From Symbiodinium natans (lineage: Eukaryota; Sar; Dinophyceae; Suessiales; Symbiodiniaceae): a DNA stretch of 62,500 bases. Below, piece by piece: positions 31,532-42,622 of the stretch; position 1 is the first letter of the stretch; each line of letters opens with the position of its first letter. The stretch is taken from NCBI GenBank assembly GCA_905221605.1, contig CAJNDS010000406.1, positions 37,501 through 100,000 on the forward strand, given 5' to 3'. Under the pieces are notes generated by a model, which was given only the letters and a program-made list of their open reading frames with translations, ran no database searches and was not told the origin of the DNA. Position numbers and translations under genes: made by a program.

Positions 31532-32680
31532 TCATAGGCAAACGTGCAGAAATCTGTGTGTCCCGGACTTGGGACCGGGTCGGCTCTTAGTGGTTACGGG
31601 ATAGTGTTTACGGGTCAAGGTTTCATGTCTACCTTTGAGATTAACTAATTTAGTGATGCTTTCCGAGGGGACTTGGTTACTGGCAATGCATCGGTGTCCT
31701 CGAGCACGCTGAGTTCCTCGCGCAGTTTGGTCGAGGACAGGGCTCGCAGGAGTGGAGAAAGGGCGTAACACTGATCTGAGAGCGTTGGCGGTGCACTTCC
31801 GCCATCGATTCACGGTCCGATAGGGGCATAGTACCTGCTCACGCATTTGGCAAGTGCGTACTGGTGCTTTCTTAGGCGGTGGCAGTGAATGGGCTGAACC
31901 TAGGGTGCACCTGTGCGGCAAGGCCTGTGCGTGTTGATGTCGAAAGCTCCATCGGCGGGTCCTGCAAGGTTTGCGAGTCACTGGGATAATTCCCCAGCAG
32001 AGTGCAGACGGCAACACCATGCAACACTGCAAAGTGCCAGGCGCAAGTGAGCGTGTGTTGCAGACGCATCTGAGGATGTGCGACGCTCTTATCGTGCTTG
32101 GGGCCGTGTGGGTCGTGGCCACTTCAAGCTGAAACTCATGGCCTGGTGCTCCTACTTGACCTGCTGCATGACCGTAACCTCTGCCGAGGCCACCTTGCAT
32201 ATTCACACATAGACCCATGCCTGTAGCTGGGTGCATGGCGGGGGCAGATTCGGGTTGGTGCAAGTGAGAGGGTGCAGCTGCGTTTGGGGCCGAGGGGGCC
32301 TCCACTTGTGGCACTCCTGAGCGTCCATGCACAGGGCCAGGATTGGCTCCCGAGGAGGACGATGCGGTGTGCTCACCTTCTGCGGCTTGCATCCAAGCAG
32401 GTCTGGTGGGGATCACGAACACCGATACTTCTCTCACCCTCACTGCCTCAGGGGAGATGTGGACTCTCACCCTAACATCCGGCTGAAGGTCAGGACCAAC
32501 AGTCTCCACAAGATCAACTTCAAGATTAGTGGGCAGATTGCGTCCTTGATATCGGATGGGCGGAGAGGGCCCGAGTTCACGCCTCGGTTGTTTCCGTGGT
32601 GGTGGCGGTGATGGATCATCGTTTTCCATCGCGCCACACATTCCAAGCATCAAAAGGTAGCAAAGAAACCATGGCCGCAT
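31532..32680 (-). pseudogene. LINE 5' open reading frame (ORF1-like)
   Basis: Starting at a Met at 32680, the frame encodes a hydrophobic start (FLCYLLMLGMCGAM), a proline-rich basic patch, then a segment with LPTNLEVDLVETVGPDL and long Ala/Pro/Gly-rich sequence. A competing frame (31872-32069, with LLGNYPSDSQTLQDPPMEL) looks more protein-like in the middle, which suggests a frameshift there. No nucleic-acid-binding motif was identified. The open frame extends upstream through (CTA)n as poly-Ser, which I regard as artefact. It ends one codon before the endonuclease frame begins. Confidence 0.55.
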
Positions 32681-32770
32681 GATGTGCATAGCTGGGTCAG
32701 CCCAGATATCTTCTCCGGATGGAGGAACTGCAGCTACCCAGCGTGCCAAACAAAATCGAGCCGTGGTGCT

Positions 32771-32822
32771 TCTACTACTACTACTGCTACTACTACTACT
32801 ACTACTACTACAACGACTACGA

Positions 32823-32882
<60 letters not shown>

Positions 32883-32883
32883 T

Positions 32884-32925
<42 letters not shown>

Positions 32926-32957
32926 TACTATTACTACTACTTTTATTACTGCTACTG

Positions 32958-33020
<63 letters not shown>

Positions 33021-33122
33021 GTACTAGTACTAGTACTAGTACTACTACTACTACTACTGCTACTACTGCTACTACTGCTACTACTGCTGCTACTACTACT
33101 ACTACTACTACTACGACTACTA
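32771..33122 (+). repeat. (CTA)n trinucleotide repeat, ~350 bases
   Basis: Long CTA tract with CGA, TTA and CTG interruptions, and an embedded palindromic ACTAGT x4 block at 33018-33042. It borders the 5' end of the minus-strand LINE remnant. Confidence 0.95.
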
Positions 33123-33302
33123 GGATGCGCGTTGTAGGAAGACCTGGGTACTTTTAGTACATTCGCTTGTTGTCCTAGTCGAAAAGTGAGCACCCTCTCG
33201 GTGTTTCGTGCTTTTCCCATCTTTAAGAGAGACATCGCAGATGCGCGGCCGAACGACTTTGGGGGTCATGGATTTGTGGTGTGATTAGGATTCAAGACTC
33301 GG

Positions 33303-33580
33303 GGTTTTCTTGCTCCACATCCTTGTGCAGTATGTTGCACAAACAAGCGACAACGCTGTAAGTACGAGTGTTTGGGGCATAAAACGCTGTAAATCGCAGT
33401 GTCTTGGGCATGGTCGCGAAAAGCACGGACGCTAGTGACAGATTTTCCTGTTCCACATCCTTGTGCAGTATGTTGTACAACGAGGCGAAAACGCCGTAAA
33501 TACCAGTGTTTTGGGCATAAAGCGCAGTACATACCAGTGTTTTGGATATGGTCGCGAAAGGCATGAACGCTTGTGATAGA
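33303..33580 (+). repeat. two-copy ~139-base tandem repeat
   Basis: Segments 33303-33441 and 33442-33580 are diverged copies. Shared blocks are CCACATCCTTGTGCAGTATGTTG, CGCTGTAA/CGCCGTAA, GTGTTTTGGGCATAAA and ATGGTCGCGAAA. A third copy begins (TTTTCTTGTTCC) and then gives way to a poly-C tract. Confidence 0.8.
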
Positions 33581-33587
33581 TTTTCTT

Positions 33588-33652
33588 GTTCCCCCTCTCC
33601 CCCCCCCCCGTCCCCCCCCCCACCCACCCACCACAAAGCACCAGGGCCTCCT
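33588..33652 (+). repeat. C-rich tract
   Basis: About 60 bases dominated by runs of C with CCCACCCACC spacing, between the 139-base repeat and a CTA tract. Confidence 0.8.
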
Positions 33653-33666
33653 ACCAACACACGGGG

Positions 33667-33695
33667 TAGTACTACTACTACTACTACTACTACTG

Positions 33696-33726
<31 letters not shown>
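33667..33726 (+). repeat. (CTA)n tract joined to nonamer array
   Basis: About 20 ACT/CTA units, ending directly at the first GAATTC of the nonamer array. Confidence 0.95.
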
Positions 33727-33727
<1 letters not shown>

Positions 33728-33970
33728 GAATTCATAGAATTCATAGAATTCATACAATTCATAGAATTCATAGAATTCATAGAATTCATAGAATTCATAG
33801 AATTCATAGAATTCATAAAATTCATAGAATTCATAGAATTCATAGAATTCATAGAATTCATATAACTCATATAGTTCATATTATTCATATAACTCATATA
33901 GTTCATATTATTCATATAATTCCTATAATCATACAATTCATATAACTCACATAATTCATATAATTCATAT
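33727..33970 (+). repeat. 9-base tandem array (AATTCATAG), EcoRI site in each unit
   Basis: About 15 near-perfect copies of AATTCATAG at 33728-33862, so GAATTC recurs every 9 bases. It continues as diverged nonamers (ACTCATATA, GTTCATATT) to about 33970. Met-Asn-Ser repeat frames on the minus strand are artefacts of the period. Confidence 0.95.
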
Positions 33971-35470
33971 ACTTCTGACATGAATATAGTTTTCACGCTA
34001 CGTGACTCGTCTGGGCCGGTGCTTGCCCAGCACGAGGCTTGCGCGCTTTGAGAGGTTTCGTGCAATCGTTCTCTTTTTGGACGCTGTTGTGAAACGGGAG
34101 TGGTGGAGAGGTGGGGGAAGGGGGGGGGACGGGCAGGGAGGAGTAAAGGGGGGAGGGTGGCCAAGATGCCCTGGAGGGTTGCCCTTTATGGTCAGGCCCA
34201 AATGCCCCCTGGCCCTTCGACGTCCTTCCGCACAGCTGTTGGCTAGGGGGGGTACGCATTCCAGCCAAAAAAGTGAAAAATAATGGGAGGGGATTGGAGG
34301 TGGGTGCCTGCTTTGTGCTACCACGCCTCGGCGGATAAGCTAATATATCTCATACTCAATTGTATCTGGTCCTGGAATGTCAACCTGAAGAACCGGTGGC
34401 TCGCAGTATCCCCAGGTGTCGCTCAACACTGGGATTATTTTTCCCGACGACAGAAGATTTGTTAAATTTGTTAAGCTAAGAATTGCTATGTGGCTACTTC
34501 CCATTTGGTGATGTGTTGCACAGTTGTCTGGGATGCAGCAACAACAACAGGGAACAACGTGACTGTAAACAGTATTTGCCTCCAGACAAAAGGACGGAGA
34601 AGGGTAGTTTCTACATCCAGCCTAGGGTTTTCAATAGATCAGCAGCAAAGTAGGGGGATGTCACCTTTGAACTTCTTGCTCTTTGCACTGTTGGCATGTC
34701 TGTTTTCGGCCTTGAATGTCCTATGAGGGCCTTGCATGTCTTATGGGGTGAGGGGCGGGTTGATAGCGGCGTTGTTCCAAGACCTATTTCTTCGCGTCTT
34801 TCCGATTTTTTTTCTTCACATGTCCGCATTTTTGCAGACTTCATTCTCGTAGCTTCAGGTGTTTCGGGGTAAGGGTTGGTCTTTCCCCACAATTCCCCAC
34901 GCAATCTGCGCGAATGCCGTTAGTTGCTTCCTTTGCCTCTGCCACTTTGGCTCCCCTGTCTCTTCTCTGTCTCTTCAGTGCCCCATCATGTCTTTCCGAA
35001 AAATGCCGTAGTTCCTCTTGGGAGTTTGCCGCGGTTTCCAAGATCATCTGAGGGTGGGCAAGCCAAGAGTCATGTGGGCCAGGGGTGGGCCTGACATTTG
35101 GCGTTGGGAGTTCGAGGATGAGTTTTTTGGGGCACAGCAAAATGGCCCGCAGGGGCCTGCAAGGCCTTTTAACAAATTCTATATACTCATGCCTTTCAAG
35201 GGCTTCTTTGGTTGTGGTTGCGGTCGTCGTTGGTCGTGGCAACTTCGTTCTAGCTGTTCTGTTGCTGTTGTTGCGAGCGTTGCTGCCCTTTTTGCTGTGT
35301 CGTCATCTGGTTGTGCATTGCTGTTGGCGATGCCGTCGATGTTGTGACCGCTGTCCAAGGTCCCACAATATATATTCTGCTATCGGGAACGGATCAACAA
35401 GGATGTGTTTCGTTCTCAGCACGCTCGTGGACAGTCGAACTATTTTGAGGGATGCGGTTGCTGATCTGAG
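33971..35470. other. no firm gene; possible 5' exons of the ERD2-like gene
   Basis: Frames at 34283-34465 (plus) and 34841-35242 (minus) are protein-like in part but show no domain. A copy of the GCAGCAAAGT/CCTATGAGGGCCTTGC repeat words lies at 34640-34745. Upstream exons of the ERD2-like gene should be here but were not found. Confidence 0.3.
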
Positions 35471-35714
35471 GGGTACAAGCCTGTACGTTGTCATGCTCGG
35501 GGGGTACCGCGTGTTCTACGCTCTGAACTGGATCTACAAGAAGGCATCGGCTGGATTGCTGTCAACGTGGTAACTCATTGCCAGCAGCAGCTCTGGCTGG
35601 CAGATCAACATGCCGCGCTACTCGGACATTCAGTCTTGGATTGGCGGGCTTGTCGAGATCATGTTCTTCCTCGACTTCCTGAACTATAGGCGCTGTGGTC
35701 AGGTTTTGTTTTGA
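35471..35714 (+). CDS. ERD2/KDEL receptor-like protein, C-terminal exons
   Basis: Two exons match the C-terminal third of ERD2, the seven-helix Golgi receptor that returns escaped ER residents to the ER. The first (about 35471-35543) has YVVMLGGYRVFYALNWIYKK, aligning with the family's YxxLGxYRxxYLxNWI helix. A 60-nt GC-AG intron (35544-35603) leads to the second, which reads YSDIQSWIGGLVEIMFFLDF and fits the last helix (usually VAGxVQTxLYxDFFYxY). The frame ends at the stop 35712-35714 (CGQVLF). Alternatively the exon ends at 35689, where AG/GC would be a typical donor, and continues further on. The N-terminal two-thirds were not found, so this is partial or a gene fragment. Confidence 0.6.
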
Positions 35715-38700
35715 GAGCTTGAAACAACATGGTGCGTGGAACTCCATGGAATTCCATAAAACTCTTACCTGTCAGCCGTCTCTGGGAAGGTTCACCGGAA
35801 ATAGCATCCTCCGGTCTATCGTTCTCAAGGTTGATACGAAGATCAACGAAATTAGCGATCAGGTGCAGCCAATTTGTCAGCCTTACAATCTTACAACGTC
35901 TGAGACTTTTGCAGCCAGGTGGAATCGAAAGTGCTGGGTTCAACCTCGCGATCAGAACGCGCCGAGACTGAGGGCGGTGAGATGAGGAGGCTGGCACATC
36001 CAAGTTCCCACAATGCCCCATGTGACTGCGATTAACTCCCCGCATTCTTAATGCGCGTGGCTGAGGGTTAGAGACCTTGACCAGCATTTTGTCTCTCACT
36101 GTCCTTTACAGGACTTTACATGTGGTGAAGTGTCATGCTGATGATTTGTGAGGTGATGTTTTTGTTTGAGGGTGGAGCGGCGTTTGAGGAAAACATGTTG
36201 ACAGAAGGCCTGGCCTTTGGGCAGGATCTTTTTGGGGTGTGGGCATGTGGGGCGAGGTCTGCCAAGGCTTGATCCGATTGATCCAGCCTCAAGAAGTTTG
36301 CATCTCGGGACATCACATCGCATCCACAACTGCATGGCAACAGGAGTTGGTGTGGCGAAACTGTTTGAGAAAGGAAAACTGAAACGGGCCGGGAGAGTCG
36401 CCCAAAAACATGAACGAAATGGCCATGAACCCATCCGGGGCTGGAAATCAAGTCTCACAACGGCCGCGGCGAAGTATGAGCTGCAACAAAGAAACCCTGT
36501 GCCGACACTGTCTCACACCATGGCCCACCATGTCTAACCGCGTCTAACCCCCCACCATCAAAGCGCGCGCACGACGAGATGTTTCTAGTTTACTAAGATG
36601 TTGCCAGTGTATTCCGAGGTCAGAAGCCGTTCAGAAGCGTCAGCCGTTTCTGCCACACTCCACGTCACAGCCCTACGGCAGCCAGAGCAAGGCATGCCAA
36701 CCTCCCACAGGAGCACATACCAGAGCTCACGCAATATGCCGCGACCGTGCCTCATCCCCACTGTGCGTACCACACCAGCGCTTTCAGACTCTCTTCAAGA
36801 CCTAGGGGGCCTTCTCTGAACTAGGTTCTTCCACTGTCCACGTCGAGTGGAGGAACGATCATGCGTGCGCCGCCGCTCAAGCTGTTCTGGAGGTCCTCCA
36901 CCAGCTCGCGGTCAGGCATTTTGTTGTTAGGGTTTACGGTTATGTGGCCTTATGCGGTTATCCTGCTCACTGGGATCCTCAGCCTCTTTGTGGAGTTTTG
37001 CTTTTAAGCCTGTTGGGATACCTTCTGTGAATTCTCTGCGATCAAAGGCTCCAGATATCTCCAGATCTGAGCCTCGTCTGAGTGTTTGTCTTCTCAGGGC
37101 CACCCCCCTTCCCCGGCGTAGCATGCGTGGAGGGCAGTCTATGGCAGGCTGCTGGGCGCGTCAGGTTCTTGCGGGCCGCTGGCAGGCTTCCAGTATATCA
37201 CGTCCTCCCAGGGTTTTTTTCGGGGGGAAGCGTGGTGGCTTTGGGTTTGGGGCTGGACGTTGGAAAGTGCTGGGTGTGCTTGAGGTGGGTTCCCCGAGCC
37301 TGGTTGCTCAGAGGCTCGGGTGGGACGGGCGCGTCCGCAGCTCTCATTGCCGATGTAGGCACGCAGGCCGGCAGGGTGCCGGCCTGTGCATGCTCTTCGC
37401 CTGTCTCCTGGCCGCTGGGGCTGGCCTTGGGAAAGGGGTGCGGTGGCAAAGCCATCCAAGCTAAGGTCTTGGAAAGGGGATACAAGCGCACTCTTGTGCG
37501 GAGATTCCATGTCAGCCCTCTGCTTGTGACACGTGTTGCATGTCTCGATGCATTTAAGTGTAAGTATTATAAGTATTTTCAGTGTGTTTCTTGTTCTTGC
37601 ACACCACTGGATTGGAGGCGGCGGAAGCAAGACGAAGATCGTCCAATGGAGGACCTTTGAGCCACAAAAGGAGGTCATTCACATGCAAACACAGTTTGAC
37701 ACGAGGACGTGGAGTTGGTGTCGTAGTGCCTGGAATAGAAGTTATTTTGGAAACCATGCAATGGTCAGGATGTTTGACGAGTGCCATTGTCAATGTGAGC
37801 TATCAGCTGCATCTCGGACCACCGACATGCGCGCCAAAAGACCATGAACACTTGGCAGTCGGGTGGCTGGCATGTCTTGGTTGCCTTCGCAAATGCCTAT
37901 TCCTCGCACTCTGCGCCGCACTGATAGAGAGCCCCCGTGCACGAAGTTACGACGACTTGAAAGCAGTTGTCATGCAGGTGTGGAGGGCAGCCAGAGACTC
38001 TGTCACAACACAGTATCACCACCAGTGCACGAAACGTAGGGTAGAAAGCTTTGAGGCTTTGCACACTGTAGCACCAGATGCCACCTCCTTGTAGTTCATC
38101 TAATGCTTTCCCTGCAGCCATGGCCCGCCCGGTCAGTGCCTGCTGTCTGGCCTGCTGCACAGCAGCAGCAAAGAAGGTCCAGAGTCGTATTCACGTTTAG
38201 CTAATGTACGTTGACGTCAGAGTTCCACTCCTCCGTTTGAACAGGCTTCGCTGCAGCCGAGCGACAGATACTGCCGTGGGATATGTGACATGCAGAAACT
38301 GTCGAAACTTGGCTTACGACATCTTGCAGTACAACAGTGCAGTGAGTCGGGCAGGGGGTAGGTGGCAGCTTCATGGCTACATGGGCTTCTCTTGTTCGGC
38401 ATCCAAGTTCTGGCAACCATGGCATTATCTCGGTCGAAAGTAGTTCAAACCCGCATGCGAGCTTATCCCGAGCCTTGGTTGAATGCAAGTCAGTGTCCAT
38501 CTAGCTTGCTTTGTGCTGTTTTGAAAAAGCATGTTCCTGTGGTCCTTCCATTCGGAGTAGATGCAGACATGGTCAGTTTCGCAGAAGATGAAGCATTCTC
38601 TTTCACATTCTTCCCCTGTCGCATGATTCACACAAGACCCACGCCGAGCACAAAAAAAAACTTTGAATGTTTGCATAGACTCTGCGAAGCTCAGCGGGGC

Positions 38701-39555
38701 CAGGACCCGGACCTCCACTCTACTCTTCCACTGTCTCCATCAGAGTATCCCTCAAAGTGACGCAAGATTAGGATAAGAGGAGGATGCAGGAGGTGGATGA
38801 GAAAGGAGTGAAGGGTGGTGGAGAAACGGTCAATGGTGAAAAAGTTGCAGTGCTGGGGGACACGCAGAATGCGCATGGTTGCATGTCGGTTTGGAGATTC
38901 TTGGGTCTTTGCGCTGTTGATGGCCATTGTTTGTGCAACTTACGTGCATTGAAAGCCGATTGAAAGCCGATTGTCGACTGGTTGAAGTTGAAAGGAGCGA
39001 CTGTGCCACCAGGCATTTCGAATCGAGACGAACTGTGGTCTGGAGACGGATCCGTCACTGTCAGCACTTCAAAGGCTTGACAGAGTCGACGGTTGTACTC
39101 AGGTTGTTTTTGTTCGCAGTCCTCACTTGCCATATGGTTTGGTCCTGTATTGGGTTGATGTTTATTCATGCACGTACTGAGCCATTCGCACACGTCTGTG
39201 CTTTTTGCCCCGAAAGCTAGGACTTTTTTATTGTAGTTGCTGTATCTGCTCCTTTTCTGGAAGAGGAACAACGAGGATGTACTCGCTTTGTTTGGAATGA
39301 GTGCTAAGGTTTGAGCCGGCTGAGGTTGCAGTGTCTGGCGAGAAGCCTGCAGACACGTTTGTGCAGGTGGTTTCAGCCACAGGCAGGCAGATAAAACGAC
39401 ACTTCTCTCACATCTTCTTGCAAACGTGTCGTGACCACGCAAGGTTTGAAGCGAAGACGGGGCAACATAAATCAAGGCCAGTCTCCAATCATGCTGCTTC
39501 CATTGATTGTTGCTGTCGAGCTAGATGAATTGGCTCAATGTACATGGTCCGCGAA
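35715..39555. other. no recognised gene; weak coding hints on both strands
   Basis: Nearly 4 kb without a firm gene. A minus-strand frame (37139-37678) contains CIETCNTCHKQRADMESPHK, faintly like the H2C2 zinc site of retroelement integrases. A plus-strand frame ending at 38094 contains LKAVVMQVWRAARD, faintly like the C-terminus of Tc1/mariner transposases. Neither is convincing. Telomere-like TTAGGGTTTACGG occurs once near 36927-36940. Confidence 0.3.
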
Positions 39556-40200
39556 GATGCGGTTAATAATATCAAGTACGTTAAGCAATTTGAATAGTTT
39601 AAATACTTTCAGTATTCAATATTTCTTTAAAGGCCTTATTATGGGCCATATTGAATTATTTGCATGATGTAAATCGGAAAAACGGATGTTCTGATTCAGA
39701 TGTTTGAAATAGTTGCAATCGGCTGATTTGAACTGTTTAAGTTACTCAGAACGCTGAAAGGGTTGTCAAACATTTTAAATACTTAGCGGGCCCCAATTGA
39801 ATCATTTACATTGTGTAAACTGTTTTAAGTATTTGCATTAAAATAAGCGTAAACTCTCGGACTTAAGGCCGATTGAATGCTGTAAATAGTTAGGTCGGGA
39901 AAATGGACTTTCGGATTCAAAAAACTTGCACAGTTTAAATCGACTGGTTCATTGAACTTTGTAAAATGTTTAAATCGGTAAAAGGAAGTTTTCGGATTCA
40001 ACTAGTTCAACTGGCCTTCTTCCGGATTTTACCGTATTTAGATTCATGTAAATGAATATTTAAACTACTAAACTTGAGTTTTAAATCCTTCACAGGGATG
40101 TTTGGGTTTAAATGATTCATGAAGATGGCCCACTCGAAGTATTTTAACTATTCAAAGGGATTTTCGGACAAAAAAAATTAAAAAAAGACAGATGTTGATT
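39556..40200 (+). repeat. AT-rich degenerate repeat block
   Basis: Clearly AT-richer than its surroundings. Words TTTAAAT, TCGGATTCAA, GTAAATCGG and GTTTAAATCG recur at roughly 60-90-base intervals, as in an old decayed tandem array. No open frame of note. Confidence 0.55.
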
Positions 40201-40204
40201 TCGG

Positions 40205-40355
40205 AAAAAAATTGCCCCCCTTCCCCCCCCTCCCCCCTCACCCCCCGCCCTCCCCCTGCTCCCCGCCCTCGCCTCCCTGCCCTCCCCTCTCATGATCTAT
40301 ATACCCCTCTACCCTGACCCCCTGCCCACCACCCCCTGTGCCCTGTTCCTCCCCT
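40205..40355 (+). repeat. polypyrimidine tract, 150 bases
   Basis: Nearly pure C/T with C runs of five to eight, dropping sharply after the AT-rich block. It has potential for triplex or i-motif structures. No gene. Confidence 0.85.
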
Positions 40356-40464
40356 GGTTGAAAATTTAGAAGTTCAGGTTGGCCTTTGGATCAGAGTTGG
40401 ACGAGGTGTCTCTGCATATGGAAATGTGTTTAATTGCATGAGAACACTAAACCTGAAATTCCCA

Positions 40465-40967
40465 AAAAACCGCAAGCGACGCGCCCTAGGCTCTTTTAAA
40501 CAGTTCTCCCAAGCAAAAAATCGCAAGCACCGCGTCCCTAAGTTGTTTGTTCTCCAGAATTTCCATTCGCAAGCACTGCACCCCCCAAAGATTGTGAGCA
40601 ACATTTTTCGAAAACAAGGAAAGCGCAAGCACTGCATCCCTGAGTTGTTCTTAGAGCCTTTTTTGTTTTCTAAAACAACAAGTTGCAAGCCCTTAAGTTT
40701 TGTGAAGGATGTCTTTTTCCCAAGATAACAACCGCAAACGGCGCTTCCCCAATGTTGTTCGAAAATATTCCCAAAACAGGAAAGCGCAAGCACCGTGTCC
40801 TCAAGTCTTTTTCAATTTCTCTTCCACAATAGCAAATCGCCAGCACCGCGTCCCTAAGTTTTTTAGGAGAAGTTCTCTTCCAAGGATATCAAATCGCAAG
40901 CGCCGCGCCCCTAAGACTGTGAGCAAAATTTTGCCCAAGCAAGGAAATCACAAGCTTTTAAGATCTA

Positions 40968-41007
<40 letters not shown>

Positions 41008-41130
41008 CAACAACAATCGCAAGCACCGCGCCTCTAAGTTGTTTAGGTTTCCTTCTCCAGAAAAAGATCGCAAGCACCGCGTCCCGAACTTTCATGAATG
41101 AAATGACAAGCGCCATGTCCCTAAGTTTAG
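40465..41130 (+). repeat. ~50-base array with conserved CGCAAGCACCGCG core
   Basis: About 13 units, each beginning with a core close to CGCAAGCACCGCGTCCCTAA, at 40471, 40522, 40568, 40623, 40684, 40731, 40783, 40838, 40887, 40949, 41017, 41069 and 41107. Between cores lie 25-45 A/T-rich bases that share TTCTCCAAG-like words. Five cores keep CACCGCG exactly. A CT microsatellite (40966-41008) interrupts the array. Confidence 0.85.
40966..41008 (+). repeat. (CT)n/(CTAT)n microsatellite
   Basis: CTAT units followed by pure CT repeat, embedded in the ~50-base array. Confidence 0.9.
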
Positions 41131-42610
41131 TTTGTTAAGAAGAAAGAAATCATGAATTTTCAACTTCCAAAAACTATGTGCGTGTGTGCGATAAACAGAT
41201 TTCTTTGAGGTTTTGGTTCCGCGCCATTTTAAAATGGACCGTAAAGGTTGCGAGCTCATATATATATATATATATATACATATTTTTTTGAACATTCAGA
41301 CATATATATATATATATGTATGGATTCTATGTTTTATCTATATTTCACACATTGTTTGCAGACAAAACCCTAGAAGCATTAGGAGGGCTTGGTAAAGTCG
41401 ATCAGAATATGGGTACCTCGGATGGCAGGGAACATATTCTTGTTCGTTGACTTGTTTGTGTTTGCACTTCGCTCTGGAGCTGCTTTTTTGGGACCACGGT
41501 CGCTGCGAATATCGCGAGTTTCTGTCAAGGGCAAATCTCAAAGCTTATAGCCAGATCAGTGAAATAAGACTATACAAGCTTCTGCATTATGGCGACGGAA
41601 ACAGTCTTGTCGTTGTTATCGCAGTTACATGGATATAGGTAGCCCCTTGTTACAATATATATCTAGCGCCCGATGATGATTGTTAAATACAGCTAGCCCT
41701 AGGCACAGAAAAAAGCTGGCCGAGATTTTCGCAGTCATTTGGGACATGGGTTGTTCCAGTAGCTGTCTCTCCTTGTCTTCCAATCTTCCTGGCCATTCAA
41801 GCAATATGTATGTAAGTCATATTTGACCTCCAACTATCTTCAATCAAACTATCCGAACTTTTCGAAGCATTTGCCCGCTTAGCTTGGCGTGGAGTTCCTT
41901 CATTGCCGACCGTTTAAGTGTTAGCGCGTAAACCCATGATCTGATGAAAGGCCCTTGAAATGTTGATTTGAGTTTGCAATGAATCGACCGGATAGTCGTA
42001 TACGCATCTGAACTAGCTGACCTCTAACAAAATTAAACAGATGATTTACGAGTTCAAACTCAGGGGAATGCGCAAAATCAATTGTGTTATTCTAAAAGTC
42101 GAGGCTGGGGAGTCGGTTGTTGCATGTATCTGGCCCAACGGACGTAATCACCCCCCTCCCCCAACCCCCCCCCCCACCCCCGAACCCGAGGAAAAGCGCT
42201 CAAACGCACGGCCCCGTACGGGCGCCGTCTCCTAAAACTACCACACAGACATTGATTCAAACCATGCATGTGCACCTTTGTTCCAACGCCGCAGCCGAGG
42301 CGTGATACCTATTGTTTAGTCAGGGCAGGCAGTACATGTGTAAATCCAATATTAGAATAAGGTATGGCAGGTATGAGATAATTTATTCGATGGCACCAGC
42401 GGTGCAGGTGAGATACCTGGGCAGAGATTGCATGACACCCAAGCACTCATTGAACCAATCAATCAGTCGTTTCCACCAGTCGTTTCCACCTTGTGGGAGT
42501 ACTATAAAACCATTAAACCGTTAAACCATAAAAACCAATAGCTTTGCCCTATGAGAGTGCCGCAACCCATGAAACCATTCAACCATTGAACCTATGTTTC
42601 CACCTATGAA
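41131..42610. other. no recognised gene
   Basis: Contains TA dinucleotide tracts (41259-41280 and 41303-41318), a C-rich stretch at 42150-42182, and short frames with no domain. Confidence 0.4.
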
Positions 42611-42622
42611 AATAAGCCATTT

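Larger units (their letters stand above)
30330..32680 (-). mobile_element. non-LTR (LINE) retrotransposon remnant, endonuclease-bearing, no RT
   Basis: On the minus strand an ORF1-like region (32680-31532) is followed by an apurinic-type endonuclease frame (31531-30398) and a frame-shifted continuation to about 30330. This order is typical of LINE-type elements. The reverse transcriptase that should follow is not present. The 5' side abuts a long (CTA)n tract at 32771-33122. No poly-A tail or target-site duplication was identified. Confidence 0.8.

Noticed and set aside
31532-33235. 567-codon minus frame with a long poly-Ser N-terminus
   Set aside because: The part above 32680 is translation of the (CTA)n tract; only the downstream part was kept as LINE ORF1-like.
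37139-37678. Integrase zinc-site-like segment on the minus strand
   Set aside because: Only one Cys pair and a vague resemblance; no upstream His pair and no integrase core seen.
37582-38094. Tc1/mariner transposase C-terminus-like segment
   Set aside because: A single weak match around LKAVVMQVW; no DDE/DDD motifs upstream.
40465-41130. CRISPR-like appearance of conserved cores with spacers
   Set aside because: Cores are degenerate, spacers share sequence with each other, and the DNA is eukaryotic with no cas genes.
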